A stretch of 64,000 bases of DNA from Epiperipatus broadwayi (GCA_028023455.1 JAQFVV010006335.1:626741-690740), one strand, 5' to 3'. Positions 1 through 12,984 are shown, numbered from the stretch's first letter. Made by a program: numbers and translations. The notes: generated by a model from the letters alone, not told the origin.

Positions 1-180
1 AAACAAAAAAGTGCTTTGAACTTGGTGTTGAACTCAACAGTCAAGAAGAAGTTATGTCCTGGAAATGTAATGCTAGTTATATATTTTATAGCTATCGTTT
101 GGGCATACATACTCTCCAAGTATGTTCTTCTCTGCCTAAGAGGCCAGTGTTTTGATAGACCCATATTCCAACCTGGTACA
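1..180 (+). repeat. Left LTR, 3' end only
   Basis: Matches 4203-4382 without gaps at about 94% identity and ends in GGTACA. The 5' part is missing because the window begins inside it. The short ORF across it (start at 16) also exists in the right LTR and is a by-product of the repeat, not a gene. Confidence 0.75.
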
Positions 181-182
181 AA

Positions 183-200
183 TGGCAACCAATGTGAAAA
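183..200 (+). promoter_or_regulatory. Candidate primer-binding site
   Basis: Begins TGGCAACCAATG two bases after the inferred LTR end. A TGG start just inside the 5' LTR is what a tRNA 3'-CCA primer site should show. The matching tRNA was not identified, so this rests on position and the TGG start only. Confidence 0.4.
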
Positions 201-570
201 CGAACCTGTCATAAATGACAGTTAATTAAATACTTTGTTCTTATTTAAAAAATAAAAACCTTAAAGAAAAGATAATTACATATTTAAAGTGGTATTAATT
301 TAAAAATAAAAAAAGAATTGACCGAAACCTTTTTTTCTTTAAATGAAAAGAGATTTATGCTATTCACATTGGTTAAGATAAATCATTCTTTTAAATTAGA
401 GACAATTAGATATTTTGGGCAGAGTTAAAGCATTAAGAATGGGTAGAGAAACAGACAAAAAGGGGGGAAGTCAGCATATGTTTCCATCTTAGTAAGAAAA
501 ATAAACAATAATAATATTTGATTTGTTAATGCAAAAGATAATTTAAAAAAAAAAAAGTAAAAGCATAACT

Positions 571-1265
571 ATGAATATAGAAATGGAGCCGGTAGAAAGC
601 CCAATATATTTTAAAAATCCACAGTTAGTGGAAAAACAGAAAGAAGAATTATCTGAGACACAGATGATGATGAAAATGATGGTGAATATGATGCAAGAAT
701 TCAAACAAAGTCAGCAAGACCTCAAAAAATTATGTCAGAAATTTAAACAAAGCCAACAAGAGCTCAAAGATGAATTCAAAGCAGAAATACGAGAAATTAA
801 ACAAAGCCAACTAGAACTGAAAAAAGAAATTAATCAGGTCAACATAGAAATGATTAGAGAAATGAAGGAAATAAGGGGTGAAATATTGGAGGAAGTAGAG
901 ATAAATCAAGAGATCATAGAAGTAGATTTTATAAAGAAAGTAAGGAAGTTGAGGTCAAAGAGGTAGAAATTGAATTAGAATCAGATAGCATTGTGATCGA
1001 TAAGATAGAAAGAAATGTAGAGCAAGAAATAGAAGAGAGATATAAGTTCAAGGTAGAAAGTAGTGTAAAAGAGTTTTTACAAAGAATTAAAAATAAAAGG
1101 TTTAAAGTAAACGTTCGCATTCGCTGTAGACATAGATTTAAAACAAAGAAAAAGCATAAGAAAAATTATTCACGGTTAGGAAAAATACAGAGGTCTGTGA
1201 AGCTTAAAGGTTTTCTAATTTACAAAGTTGAAAATAAAATGAAAGAGAAAGAGATAAAGCAATAA
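571..1265 (+). pseudogene. Gag-like coiled-coil ORF, frameshifted
   Basis: Two ORFs, 571-966 and 993-1265, form one broken reading unit. The second frame is open well upstream of its ATG and continues the same Glu/Lys-rich composition, so one missing or extra A near 930-945 separates them (about 230 residues in all). The N-terminal half has three KQSQ..LK repeats spaced about 14-18 residues apart, with hydrophobic heptad spacing indicating a long alpha-helical coiled coil. The C-terminal part is strongly basic (KTKKKHKK), as expected for nucleic-acid binding. Position between primer-site candidate and LTR suggests a retrotransposon structural protein. No zinc knuckle is visible. I do not recognise the family; the gag assignment is inferred from context. 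Confidence 0.5.
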
Positions 1266-2270
1266 ATTTTAATTGAGGAAGAGATGTGAAAATATGGAGT
1301 ATAATTTATGTTAGTGAGTTAGTAGAAAGAAAAAAGGAACCACCTGACATAGTTTAAAAGTTAGTAAATGGGTGGAATAGTAAAGGAAAAAAACAAAAAG
1401 AACCGGAAATGGACAATGAGCATGAATATGATTATTCTACTGTAAATAAGTTTGATAAATGAAATCTGAAACTTCTATTTAAAACTAAAATAATAAATTA
1501 AAAATAAATGAACATGGATAAATGAAATGGTTTAAAGTAATAATAATAATGGAGGCTTCGTAAAATAAAATATTTTTTTTTCCACACACATATTAATTAA
1601 GAAAAATGTTTGTAAATATAGGTCAAATAAAATCTATAAAATCAAGTTAGATAAATAAATGTAAGATATCCATAGTAAAAGAATAAAAATGACTCGTAAT
1701 AAACTAATAGATTTTTTTGGAATACACACACGGTAATAAAAGGAAGTAAATAAATGATTTAAAGTCAAGTCAAAAATAAATAAATAAAAATTTCAGTGTA
1801 ATAATGAATCGTAGTAAAGTAAGTTGTTTTGAATATATGCAAGTTAATAAAAGTTGAATAAATAATGGATCGTAATAAAATTAAATAGTTTTCTGAATAC
1901 ACACACGATAAATAAAAAAGTTGAAGTATTGGTTTAAAGATAATATTATAAGACTAATATAAATAAATATTTAGAAAAATGTTTGTAAGGGTTTAAAAAT
2001 AATATTGTAATGTCCATAAATAAAATATAAACGAAACTCAATCTAAGTTATATTAAGAATATATAAAGGTTTGAAACTAAAGGGATGAGGGTAGTGTAAA
2101 ATAAGTTTAGTAAGGATAAGTTTAAAGCTGTCAACTGGATAAAATTTAGTACGTGTAATGGACTTATCAGGGATAATTCTTCTTTTAAAATGCACACTGG
2201 TCACAACCGGAGTAAGCCACAAGTCATTTTTCAGGGAAGAATCCCCATATCTCATACCTTATTTTCCAAA
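1266..2270. other. Interior of LTR element, no ORF
   Basis: Purine-rich interior with degenerate repeats at about 1600-1990, built on AATGRATCGTA..., a short T run, and GAATACACACACG. No pol motif was found in any frame. The minus ORF at 2043-2255 has no recognisable domain. Confidence 0.4.
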
Positions 2271-2466
2271 GCATAAGTCGGAAATGGACAGTTGAAAATT
2301 CCTGCCATTCGTAGTGACCTTTTTGTAGTCAAAGTCCAATCAAGAGAATCAGCAATCGTTTTCTTAAGCATAAGTCAAAAATGGACAGTTGAAAGTTTCT
2401 GCCATTCGCAGCAACCTTTTCTTAGTCAAAGTCCAATCAAGAGAATCGGCAATCGAAGCTTCGTTT
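2271..2466 (+). repeat. 97-bp tandem duplication
   Basis: GCATAAGTC starts at 2271 and again at 2368, followed in both copies by AATGGACAGTTGAAA, CTGCCATTCG and GTCCAATCAAGAGAATC. Divergence is about 15%. A partial third start (GCATAGTGTAAGTCGG) follows at 2467. The duplication creates the small ORF at 2292-2477, which I do not regard as a gene. Confidence 0.75.
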
Positions 2467-2737
2467 GCATAGTGTAAGTCGGTATAAGTCAGCAAATCTG
2501 CATTCGCCTCATTTCCAAAAGACCCCTGTGCCACAAAATTAGTTTGTCCTCATGGTCAATATCCAGGACTCTTAACATTGTAAACAATGTTGCCAGCCTA
2601 GAAAGAAGAAAAGTATCATTGGAGATTTCCCTTAGTATGGAAAAAAAAAGATATCAAAAAGGCAAACTTAGAAAATAATAAATTAAGAATTAAAGTTGTC
2701 AGAGATAAAATGGTCAAAAATGATGCATTTTACTCTC

Positions 2738-2749
2738 AAACGGGGACGG
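2738..2749 (+). promoter_or_regulatory. Candidate polypurine tract
   Basis: AAACGGGGACGG lies directly before TGTAATGTACA, the inferred right-LTR start. A second, purer purine run (AAAAGGGGGGAGGGGGAG, 2938-2955) is an alternative and would shorten the LTR to about 1.4 kb. The 2749 boundary is preferred because it gives TGTA...TACA ends. Confidence 0.4.
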
Positions 2750-4382
2750 TGTAATGTACAGATATTGAATATTGGTACATATAATTTTATCTAAAAAAAT
2801 TATTAAAATAATCTTCATGAAAGAAAAACGTGAGATTGGATGTTGAAGAGTTAATTGTGGTTTGTTTTCGAAAAGGATAAGAATCAGATAGTTTTCTATC
2901 ATTAGTTTTTGAAATAAAAGTTAAAAAATGATTGATCAAAAGGGGGGAGGGGGAGTTTGATTAGAAAAGTTAAACTAAAGTTTTATAAAAGGAAGTAAAT
3001 AGTTTTTCTTATTGGTATTCATAAAATATAAATAATTTAAAGTTTAAAAAATACAAATATCTTTTCATTTGAATTAAAGAAAAGCAATCGTAAAACTAGT
3101 TTTGACGTGCAGAATAAACTTATATATGTGTGTGTGAATGTAAAATATATGTATCTATATTAAAAAAATAAGAAATAATAAATAAAAGTTAAAAATTCAA
3201 AAACACTCCACGATAGCTCTTAAGTAAAATGTAAAACAACATGTCAGCATGGCTATTATTAATTAAACAATTTTCCAAAACACGTTGTCAAAGGATTATC
3301 AATGAAATTTCAAAAACAGATATTGCTGGAGGATATCGAAAAGAAAAACACTTCACAGGTATAAATAGTAAAATTTTATTGGATAATCAGTTCAGTTCAG
3401 TTCAGAAATTAATTGAGTCAGATAAGTCAAGAGAGGACAATCAGTTGAGTTAATTGTATCCAGAAACAAAATGCAGTGCTGAGCAGCTTTTGGGAACACA
3501 CACTTTTCTCCACAGCCTGAAGTCCGATGAAAACAGAAAGATCTGCTTATGAAATAATGTCAGTGTAACAACTTGAAAATCTTTGTCAGTATCTAATTGT
3601 CTCCAATAATAATAATTGTAAATAATTCATCAAGGAAACATCCCAGCTGGCTGGAAGTATTCTCACATAAAGCAGTAACCAAATGAAACAAAGTTCTACA
3701 TCTACATTCAAAATCCTAGGTAATAATATTTCACATTTTTATTTCTATAATAGCCATTGCATTGCATTGTATTGTAAAGCCTCCAGAGACAAGTAATTTG
3801 AACTCTATAACCATGCATAAAATGAACTATTGATGTGTGTGTTTGTGAATTTATAAACATCAAATATTATTTATGCTTTTCATAAGATATATATTATAGT
3901 GTGTTAATTTAAAATAGGCATGTGTTATATTAGTCAAAAAATTATAAAGATGTTTAAATTTAGTAAATTAATGTTAGTTAATAAATTGTTTTAAAATTTA
4001 AACTCTATTTGTTGGTCAATTCTTTTTATCAATTTTTTTACAAATCTTTTTATCACTTCTTTCACCACTAATTATGTATAATCTGTTAGTGTTTACCAAC
4101 AGATGAGCTAGTCATGGATATTTGGTGTTGAGTTAGTGGCTATTGTTCAAAGTGTGTTGTTTATTCTTTTCAGAATAAATAGCTGGCGCCCATGTCTACA
4201 CAAAACAAAAAAGTGCTTTGAACTTGGTGTTGAACTCAACAGTCATGAAGAAGTTATGTCCTGGAAATGTAATGCTAGTCTTATATTTTATAGCTATTGT
4301 TTGGGCATATATACTTTCTGAGTATGTTCTTCTCTGCCTAAGAGGCCGGTGTTTTGATAGACCCATATTCGAACCCGGTACA
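2750..4382 (+). repeat. Right LTR (complete)
   Basis: Runs from TGTAATG to GGTACA, 1633 bp. Its last 180 bp match window bases 1-180. The ORFs inside it (3241-3453, 4136-4321, 4218-4409) show no known domain; the last is duplicated in the left LTR copy and is incidental. The 5' boundary is inferred because the left LTR start lies outside the window. Confidence 0.6.
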
Positions 4383-7300
4383 ATATATATATATTACCAT
4401 CCTGTTTGATGTATAACAAAGCAATATTCAACATTTCTCCAAAGGCAAAAAAAAAAAATTATTTAATGGTTTCTGTACTGATAATTAATAAGACAATAAA
4501 AATTCACACTTCCAATTGTAGCATACTTAAAAGGATAGGTTTATTTACTTTTCTCTAGATAATTTTCCTGAATAACTTTATAAGTTATTATAATCTTCCA
4601 AACAAACTTTTTAAAGACATTTATTGATTTATTCAATATTAACATAATGAGACAAGATGTAAACATTTCCAAGTAAATTATAACTAAAATCATTTCACTT
4701 ACATTTTAATCCAGATGATTTTCCTTGAAAATTACTTTATAATTTTATTGCAATTAATATGTTTAACTTTTTTTTTTTTTAAAAAAAAATAATTTATTGA
4801 TTCTGTTCTTTCTCCTGTGGCAATATGTAGGTAACAATCTTAAAACAATCTGGCATTTTAAATATTTTAAAACCTTATTACAATGAAATAAAACCTTAAA
4901 AGTAAATATTTATTTTGTTCCATTTTTATTAGCAAAGTATTATATGATTTGCAATATTAAGACAAATTTATCCAATTATAAATTCAATATCCTTCACATT
5001 TTAATTAATGAATCTGTAATTTACATTTCCTATCGTAACATAAGTTCACGCTAAAGAAAAATTATTGAGTGAGTGTTTATTTCCTAAAAAATAATTGAGA
5101 ATAAAATCACTTGCAATTATCTTTTTTAACTTTATTAAAATTATATGATATAAAATGACTATTGATTTTATTTATAATATCTTCTGAAATGCTTTAAAAT
5201 TATTTTGAATTATTTTCATGAAATTATGATTTTCAAATGAACTTCTGTTCTGCTTTATGTTTACTAGTGGTGCAAACATACAAACATTATCAGCTCTTCA
5301 GTTTAATTGTAAATAATTTGTGCATCATTTTTAAAAATAAGATTTTAAACCTATGAACAAAATAAAAGCTAAAGCTTACTTTTTCTTGAATTTTTCTAGG
5401 TTTGAAGCAATATTTATTTAGATAAAGACTTATCCCATGGCTTTCATTTTCTTCTCCAATATGAATCCCAGGAACTATACTGTCATGGAGATGGTTTCTA
5501 AAATGATAGAAAGGCTTTGAGATTTTTTATTCAATCATTTTTAGATATGAATATATTATAATCCTATTCAATTAGATTCCAAAGTTTTCAGGTTCTTAGC
5601 TTTTTTCCTCCTTATTTTAGAAGATCAGAGTTGAAGTATGTGGTTGTTTAGTTCTTTTTTTCTTAATCAACCTCCCCCCCCCTACAACTTGTTAAATTAT
5701 ATAAAGCTTTTATCCCAATACACTGTGGTAAGAAATTCACCAATAATCTTAGTGTAAATAATTAATATTACCCCCTCTGGCTCAATTTTAATAACTACTC
5801 ATAATATCAAAAACTATTTTCAATTCACTACAAAAAAAAAATATGCTTAAGAATTAACTGTAACAATTCATTTTACAAGTCTTACAAATTTGATTTAATT
5901 ATTTATTTATTTTAATTGCTATTCAACAATAATAAAATAGCAATATTTTTATCTCCAAATTAATAACAATATTTTTAAATTGTTGTTTTATCTCTAGTTT
6001 CAAACCTACACTGGGTTTGAAATCTCATCTCCACTCAAGCAATTTCCTAGTGCATCCAAAACAGTCTTTATTTAAAGGCCACTTTATTAAGATTTTAATG
6101 CCAAATATATTATCATTTAAAATTTTGGATTATTTAATACAGGGACCTAAATAAAAGGTCACAATATATATAAATTAATACACTACACAGTCTTAAACAT
6201 GCATGTATATATGTAATGTATGTGGGATTCTAATTCACCCGTGAATGTCTGAGTTTAATAAAGATATAATAAATCACAATAGTTATGTTCAATTGATGAA
6301 ACTGACTTTATATCACTCTTTACAGAATTAATTCAGAAAATTACTAATCTTGAGTTTATTACTGTATTACTACACTATTTCATGCAGAGTAAAGCACTTT
6401 GTGTTTTTGTAAAAACTCTTGCCAAAGTAAATTTATATATATGACATTTTTTTATGACACAAAATATTTGTAATAGATTTTCCTGTCCCGTTGTTTTAAT
6501 ACAAATATTCAGAATATTTAATTATTTGAATTGTAACACTATAGTAAAGGAATTATGTAACAATAACAACCAAAAGTTGTGTTATTCTTGAAAGTAGAGA
6601 CTATTACAAGTGGCTAATTCAAGAATATTAAATCATTTTATTTCTAATTGATCGAAACGCGTCAACCAGTTTAGCCACGAATTCATTTTTATACTAGTAA
6701 AATTTATATTATTTTGATTAATATCTATTAATAGCAAAAATATACTTATCAACCTTTAAATACTTCATGGTTTAAGCTACATAAATCAGTTACTTATACC
6801 TTAGTTTAATTACTACCTTTTGTATTTTTTTTCCATTAAACTATATATACTGAATTTAAATATTTCGTTTTTTTAAACATATTTTAAATATAAATTGTCA
6901 TCAAAAAATAAGTAAACATTTAAACTAAGATATGCTAGATATTTTGCATTTGTTACTCAAAATATAAAAGTATACATTAGCTAGATATACATTTTGCTGC
7001 TTTAGAAAAGCCAATATTTAAAATTAGATTAGATATATTTTAATTGTGTTTTTATCTTAATTAAATACCTTTCTTTTAAACAGTTAACTTCCAGAATTAG
7101 ATATGTGATGGATTAGTCAGTAAAATAGTGATATTCTTAATCAACTGTGAAAACAGATATATCATCCCTACATTTTTACTTGCCGAAAGTTTATTTGATA
7201 AGGCTGCAAAGTAGAAATAAAACTTCTCTTTACAATCAGAGAAGTTTTGAAAAATAGGTTATGAAAAGAACTAAGAATGAAAAAAAAAAGCACGATCTCA

Positions 7301-7666
7301 AATAATATAGTATGTAGTTCTGAGTGTCTGAAACCAATCCAGTCTGTACTTAAATAATTAAACATGGATAAATATAATGATGATTTGAATAAAAAGTTTA
7401 ATGATATAGATATAGTAGAAAGTTTATTTTCAACAGAAAGTCACAGCATCTATGGACCTTGAATATGCTGTTTTACCAATACAGAAAACATGCAGGGTAA
7501 ATAAATAATTGAATTGTTTATTGCACAAAAGTTCATAAGATGTTTGAGATATAAGAAAACCTTTTGAATTAATCACTTTTATTACTGATTAATTTTTTCA
7601 AGAATGTTTTTTTTTTATCAAGCATTAAATTGAAAAATAGTTATAATCAGCCTAACATTGAAAATT
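4383..7666. other. AT-rich DNA, nothing recognised
   Basis: No ORF of note, no conserved motif and no large repeat. Contains homopolymer runs such as the C run near 5675. Confidence 0.5.
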
Positions 7667-8133
7667 TTGGTATGCAATATCTTGAGGAAATGTAATATGG
7701 AAAATAACTATACACAAAAAAGTCAATGCGATATACTTAAAATCTGAATAAAGTTAACAATTTTTGCCTAGTGCACTTTTGATTAAGTTGTATTAGTTAT
7801 AGTCATAGCATCTCACAGAGTGGAGAAGATTGCCAGCTTTATTAAAAAAATGTAAATTGATGATTAGAATAAATGACTTTGCTCAAGTTGGCCATTTTAC
7901 TTAAACACATAATTATCTATTTAATTATGCTAACCATTCAGTCACTTTTCTCTAATAAAGTCAGAAATCTTCTCCCCTCTGTAAGATGTCATGGCCATAA
8001 CTAATATAATTTAGTCAAAAGTGCATTAGACAAAAATTGTAAAGTTTATTCAGATTTTAAATGTATCTCATATACGTTTTTGCGTATAGTTATTTTCCAT
8101 ATTGTAATAAACTCATAAACCAATATCTCAGAA
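7667..8133. mobile_element. Fold-back (MITE-like) palindrome, about 465 bp
   Basis: Left arm 7667-7845 is mirrored by right arm 7954-8133. For example CAATATCTTGAGG with CCAATATCTCAG, TGGAAAATAACTATAC with GTATAGTTATTTTCCA, and TAGTGCACTTTTGA with TCAAAAGTGCATTA. Arms are about 175 bp and roughly 80% matched around a 108-bp centre. No ORF inside. It is either a MITE or a snap-back of a retroelement; the superfamily cannot be told. Confidence 0.7.
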
Positions 8134-9861
8134 AAATAAAAAGAAAATATTGCCAAATATTTCCAACTTATTGATATTAAAGCATGAATTCAGGTATTAG
8201 CTGGCAGTATATGCGAAGGATATCACTAGATATAGTAGAAACATTTGAAAATCTTTCCATACCAAGTCAGTGAGAAACTGTTGAGTATTATCTTTTCTTT
8301 CCACAATTTATCTATTGTCTGCCTATCCATAGAATTTTTCATCAAATTTATTTTTCATATTAAACAGGAGTAAATAATAGTCTCTTTAGCATTTCTTTAT
8401 CATAAATGTAAAATGAAATCCATAAAAGCTGATATTTTCAGAATCAAATAATAATTTTAAAAACAATGCAGTCTTTTAGAAACATCATCATTGTGATACA
8501 TCAATTTATTTTCCATTAAGCAAAGAATTTTATATTGAGGGGGGGGATATGTTAAAATATAAAGCAGTGTTTTATTATCCTGACAACTACATATTTAATC
8601 AAAAGAAATAACTGTGATATATATTGAGATAGAAAGTTATTGGGAAGAATAAATACATTTAATGATAGCCTAAAGCAACTTGTCCTTTATAAGTTCTATG
8701 GCCAAGTAATCTCAATATAATATTATTGGGTAAAATCCAGTTTCAACATATATTTAGGCTACACAATGTATCAGCTTATATATATTTTGTAATTAAAATG
8801 ACTATTTAATAGAACATATCTGGAAAAATTGTTAAAAAATTGCATTTTATAACACACATTGTCTTTTACTCCACATTTTCTTAGCTTTTATAAAATAACA
8901 ATTATTTTATAATTATTAATGCCAATCTATTTGGATAATAGATAATAGATCTGAAAAAGGATTCAGTCATAACTTGAAATGAAATGACACTCATCATCAT
9001 TGAAGAAATGTATTTTTGTCAATAAATTGAAATCACTAACATGTCAATAAATTATAAAAACAGAAACTACCAATAATGACCAGCCAAAGTAAAAAAAAAC
9101 CTAATGATTATTTAATAATATGAATTATAAGTTTGCCAGTCAAAATAAAAAAAAACCCTCAATGATTGTTTAAAAAGCTAAATTATTTATTTGTCAAAGA
9201 AGAATATAAGAGGATTATTAAATAAACTAAGCTATATAATTTTAAAAGAAAAATTTATTTTTACTGATGATTCTGTAATTGACCAATCAAAAGTTTAGAA
9301 CTTTAATTGACTCACCAATAGCAATTTTGAACTATGAAAAAATTAAGAATTATTAAGCAATGAATGGAATATTAGAAATAATATGAGAAGATATACTCTT
9401 ATTCATAAGATAATGTATACCTAAATTAAAATAACAATAATAATAAATTTAAAAAATTATTTTACTTAACATACATACATGAAAAACTTTTAATTTGGAA
9501 TAAAAAAATATACCAGATAGCATTCAGATATAATGAGTGGATAAGAAATTTTATTGCCACTCAGAATATCACCCAACAATTCCTATTAAATCTTTCTTTA
9601 TGAATTTGACATAAATTTACTTCATTATTTACACCTATTATAATCATAATAATAATCTTCTGAATAAAATAAAATAAAATAATTTATCACAAAAGCAGTT
9701 TTCTTATAAGGTATGCAATTGGATAAAGTGATCACTTGATAATTAAAAAAATGAATAATTTATTTCTTAGATGCTTTCTTAATATGTACAAACCAGTTTG
9801 AACTAAATGATTATTATATTGAATTTCTTATGTTCATGTTCTCTTAATGTTCAATATAAAA
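8134..9861. other. AT-rich DNA, nothing recognised
   Basis: Only low-complexity sequence and a short diverged duplication near 9083 and 9140 (AARTAAAAAAAAAC followed by AATGATT). Confidence 0.45.
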
Positions 9862-10400
9862 TAATAGGTTGTATAATATTTATATATATTACTTTTTATA
9901 AATCTCTACATATACACTCCATTGCAATTTTTTATATATAATTCCTTTATTTTTCTAACAGTTTTAACTGTCCTGCAGTCTTCATTAGACCATTTGCACA
10001 ACCTTTTTATTTTTTAAGTATATAACTGACCTATAATGTATTCCATATTCATCTTTATATTGGTTATATTCTCCATAATTATGCATCAAAATATTGCTGT
10101 CTAATTTTTCAAACCTTCATGTCTTTTTTTCTTCTTAGACATACTATTCTTATATATCCTCCCTTACTTTTTTTGCATTCTTCATATATATATTTTTATA
10201 AATCTCCACATATATACCCCATTGCAAAAATTATATATAAATATAATGCACTGATGAAGACTGCAGAACAGTCAAAACTATTAAAAAATTACAGGAATCA
10301 TATATAAAAAAATTGCATTGGAGTGTATATATGTGGAGATTTATAAAAAATAATATATATGAAGAATGCAAAAAAAAATAAAGAAGAAGATATAATGATA
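9862..10400. repeat. Nested inverted repeats with hammerhead-like core
   Basis: A block at 9862-9990 is the inverse of 10244-10395, and 10185-10240 is a further partial copy (ATAAATCTCCACATATA). The right block reads CTGATGAAGACTGCAG...CAGTCAAAAC at 10250; the left block on the minus strand reads CTAATGAAGACTGCAG...CAGTTAAAAC. Both resemble a CTGANGA / GACTG-CAGTC / GAAAC hammerhead core with one or two lesions. The same core appears at 12.8 kb. No stem I pairing is evident here. Confidence 0.55.
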
Positions 10401-12710
10401 ATATTTCTAAGAATAAATTTTGTCATATTTGGAAATGTACAATATTAAAAAATAAATTATTTTAAACATTCTATTGTACAATTCAATACAGAGGAGAATT
10501 ATGATTTTTTAAAGTTTACAGATAAAATAAAATAAATTGACAGATTAAATAATAATGAAAATTATTATCATTCTCTGGTTAATAAAAATCTGTTTCAATA
10601 TTAACAGTATCATAAGAAATTATTCATAATTATAATACAATCATATCATTCTATTTTGCACCCAGAATGAGAGCATTTAAACCTTAACTAGGACTTACTA
10701 ATACAGCAATGGAATGATGCTGAAGAAATATATATTACTTACTGACACCCAAAATTACAATTTTAATTTTTAAAATAAATATTTCATAGTTTTACATTCT
10801 ATAATAATGGCAAAGTACAGCAAGTTGACCTAAACATCAAGAACAACAAACAACCTATATTCAGATTATTAATGAGAACAACAGAAGGCAAGGATGACAT
10901 TCTCCAGGTCTAACTACAGTATCAATTGCCCATCTTGGTTGTACATAACACATGCCTTCATGCAAAAGTACATGATAAAAATCCTACATTTTAAATATAA
11001 ATAAGGCAATGTAAAATAATTGTTGGCACAAACATAACTTTTACATCTATATCAATAAATATGCTAGGACATAGTCTCTCAACATAAGAACAATAAAAAT
11101 TAACCATCAAAAATAGAATAGGACCAACAATAATTGCCTTAAATAAAGTCCATCATGCTTAATATAAGATACAAAAGGTAAATCTCATGAAATATTTAAT
11201 ATTAAGAGAGAAACAAAACCTCAATCTCTTTACAAACATATGCTAGCAAAATAAATATCCACAAAGGAGAAACAAATCTAAAATTTCTCATGAAAATACA
11301 AGAATTATGGCAAGATAAGAATGTACAATAAAAACAAGAGAGAACCTAATGCCACCATCTCTTAAATAATAATACAATAATTAACTGATATATAAACCTG
11401 ATAATCTATAATTTATTCAACCAATCTGGTTTAATAAAAGCATGGCCTAAAATGAAAAATAAGAATATCCACCATCTTTAAATTATTGAACATTAACATA
11501 TACATTCAAATAAATAAATAACTCGTGAATAAAACTTTAAAATACACATTATGAACAGGTAAATATTTTGCAAACTTCTGGAAAATTCAATTTATAAATA
11601 ATTCATAAAATCATATTAGATGAAATGCATAAATTAGATAAAACTATGATGAAATACAATTTTATAATATTGAAACTTAAAATTATACTCAATTTACCAA
11701 AATAAATAAATAAAAGTCATTTATTCTGAATCTTTTAACATTCTTCATCATATAATTTCTGTTATTACCATTCTGTAAATACTGAAAATGTTTCCCTCTT
11801 ATTAAAATTCAGAAAGTTTAAATTAATTCTACTGCATTTAAATATTACAAATAAGTAATAGATTTGCTAATGAATACAAACAAAATATGTTAATTTGCCA
11901 TTAAATGTTCACAAATAATATTTTTAAATAAAGTGCAGATAATAATGATGCATTTATAACATTTTATATGAAATCATTACTTTTTAATATCTATTTTTAA
12001 AATACGCATTGAAGTTAAAACATGAGAAGTATTTCTTTCTTTAATAAAGTCAAATTGTATTGTAGAGCAAATTTTAAAACTAAGAATAATGATAGTGATG
12101 AGATATAATAGACCATATTTGTAATAAAACAGGATACGTGTATGATAAACTTGAATAAAGATTAATAATTTAGGAGGCTTTTAGTACAAACAATAATTTT
12201 AGTGTAATAGTGACAGTGTTGAACAAATATTCCATTAATGTTTTATAATATTATTTTTAAAAGTACAAAGTCATGCAATACATTTTTAAACCAATAGCTT
12301 AAGTCAATAATCTTAATTTTACTGACTTACAAAATATTCTTTCTAGCACTACTCTGATATAGATTTATGAAATATAAGTAATCATTTTGTGAATAAATAA
12401 TGAATTATAAGTCAACTTTTTGTGAATGAATAATTTCTGTCCCACTGCTATGATAATGGTAAGTAATCAAAATGTCATTTCAAAGTAACAATATTTAAAA
12501 TAATGTATATTTTAAGAAATGAATTTTATCATTTTTACATTGACATTAATAATTAATAGCAAATGGTTATTATGATATTTTAAAAAATCATTGATTATAG
12601 ATATGTCTTTAAGTTATGTTGAAATAAATAGAAATATATAAAATTCCATTATTGCTAAATTGTTTTTGCTACTTGAAATATAAAAGCCTATTTATTTATA
12701 GATGAACAAC
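10401..12710. other. AT-rich DNA, nothing recognised
   Basis: Slightly less AT-rich stretch at 10800-11480 without an open frame or recognisable protein match in any frame. Confidence 0.45.
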
Positions 12711-12724
12711 TCCAAAGAAAAACA

Positions 12725-12984
12725 TAATTTGTCCAAACTTCAAACACTTTTTAGCAAAACTCTTTATTTGTACATACACATACACCTACGTTTCGACTGA
12801 CCTGCAGTCTTCTTCAGGGCAAGTCTATTTTGATCTTCCAAATGAAAATGAAAATTTGTTTTCATTTGGAAGATCAAAATAGACTTGCTCTGAAAAAGAC
12901 TGCAGGTCAGTTGAAATGTAGGTGTATGTGTATGTACAAATAAAGAGTTTGCTAAAAAGTGTTTGAAGTTTGGACAAATTATAT
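12725..12984. mobile_element. Near-perfect palindrome with two hammerhead-like cores
   Basis: Arms 12725-12848 and 12860-12984 are about 95% complementary around a centre of about 12 bp. Read on the minus strand, the left arm has CTGAAGA, an extra A, GACTG-CAGGT-CAGTC (stem II), then GAAACGTA (12788-12817). The right arm on plus has the same region with lesions (CTGAAAA, CAGTT, GAAAT). GG after the putative cleavage site (CGTA/GGTG) can pair with CC before CTGAAGA, but stem I is short (about 4 pairs with wobbles). ORFs across this palindrome are incidental. Confidence 0.7.

Larger units (their letters stand above)
1..4382 (+). mobile_element. Non-autonomous LTR retrotransposon, left end cut by window
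   Basis: Positions 1-180 and 4203-4382 are ungapped direct repeats differing at about 11 of 180 sites. They are read as the 3' ends of the left and right LTRs. Both stop after GGTACA, and the right copy extends back to a TGTA start near 2750, giving TGTA...TACA termini typical of LTRs. The 2.57 kb interior has a primer-binding-site candidate, one lysine/glutamate-rich coiled-coil ORF pair and a purine-rich tract before the right LTR. I see no protease, RT, RNase H or integrase, so the element is probably a gag-only or non-autonomous derivative. The 5' flank lies outside the window, so a target-site duplication cannot be checked. Confidence 0.72.

Noticed and set aside
4218-4409. 63-codon ORF conserved between the two LTR copies
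   Set aside because: Its conservation is explained by LTR duplication; no known domain and the two copies differ by several replacements.
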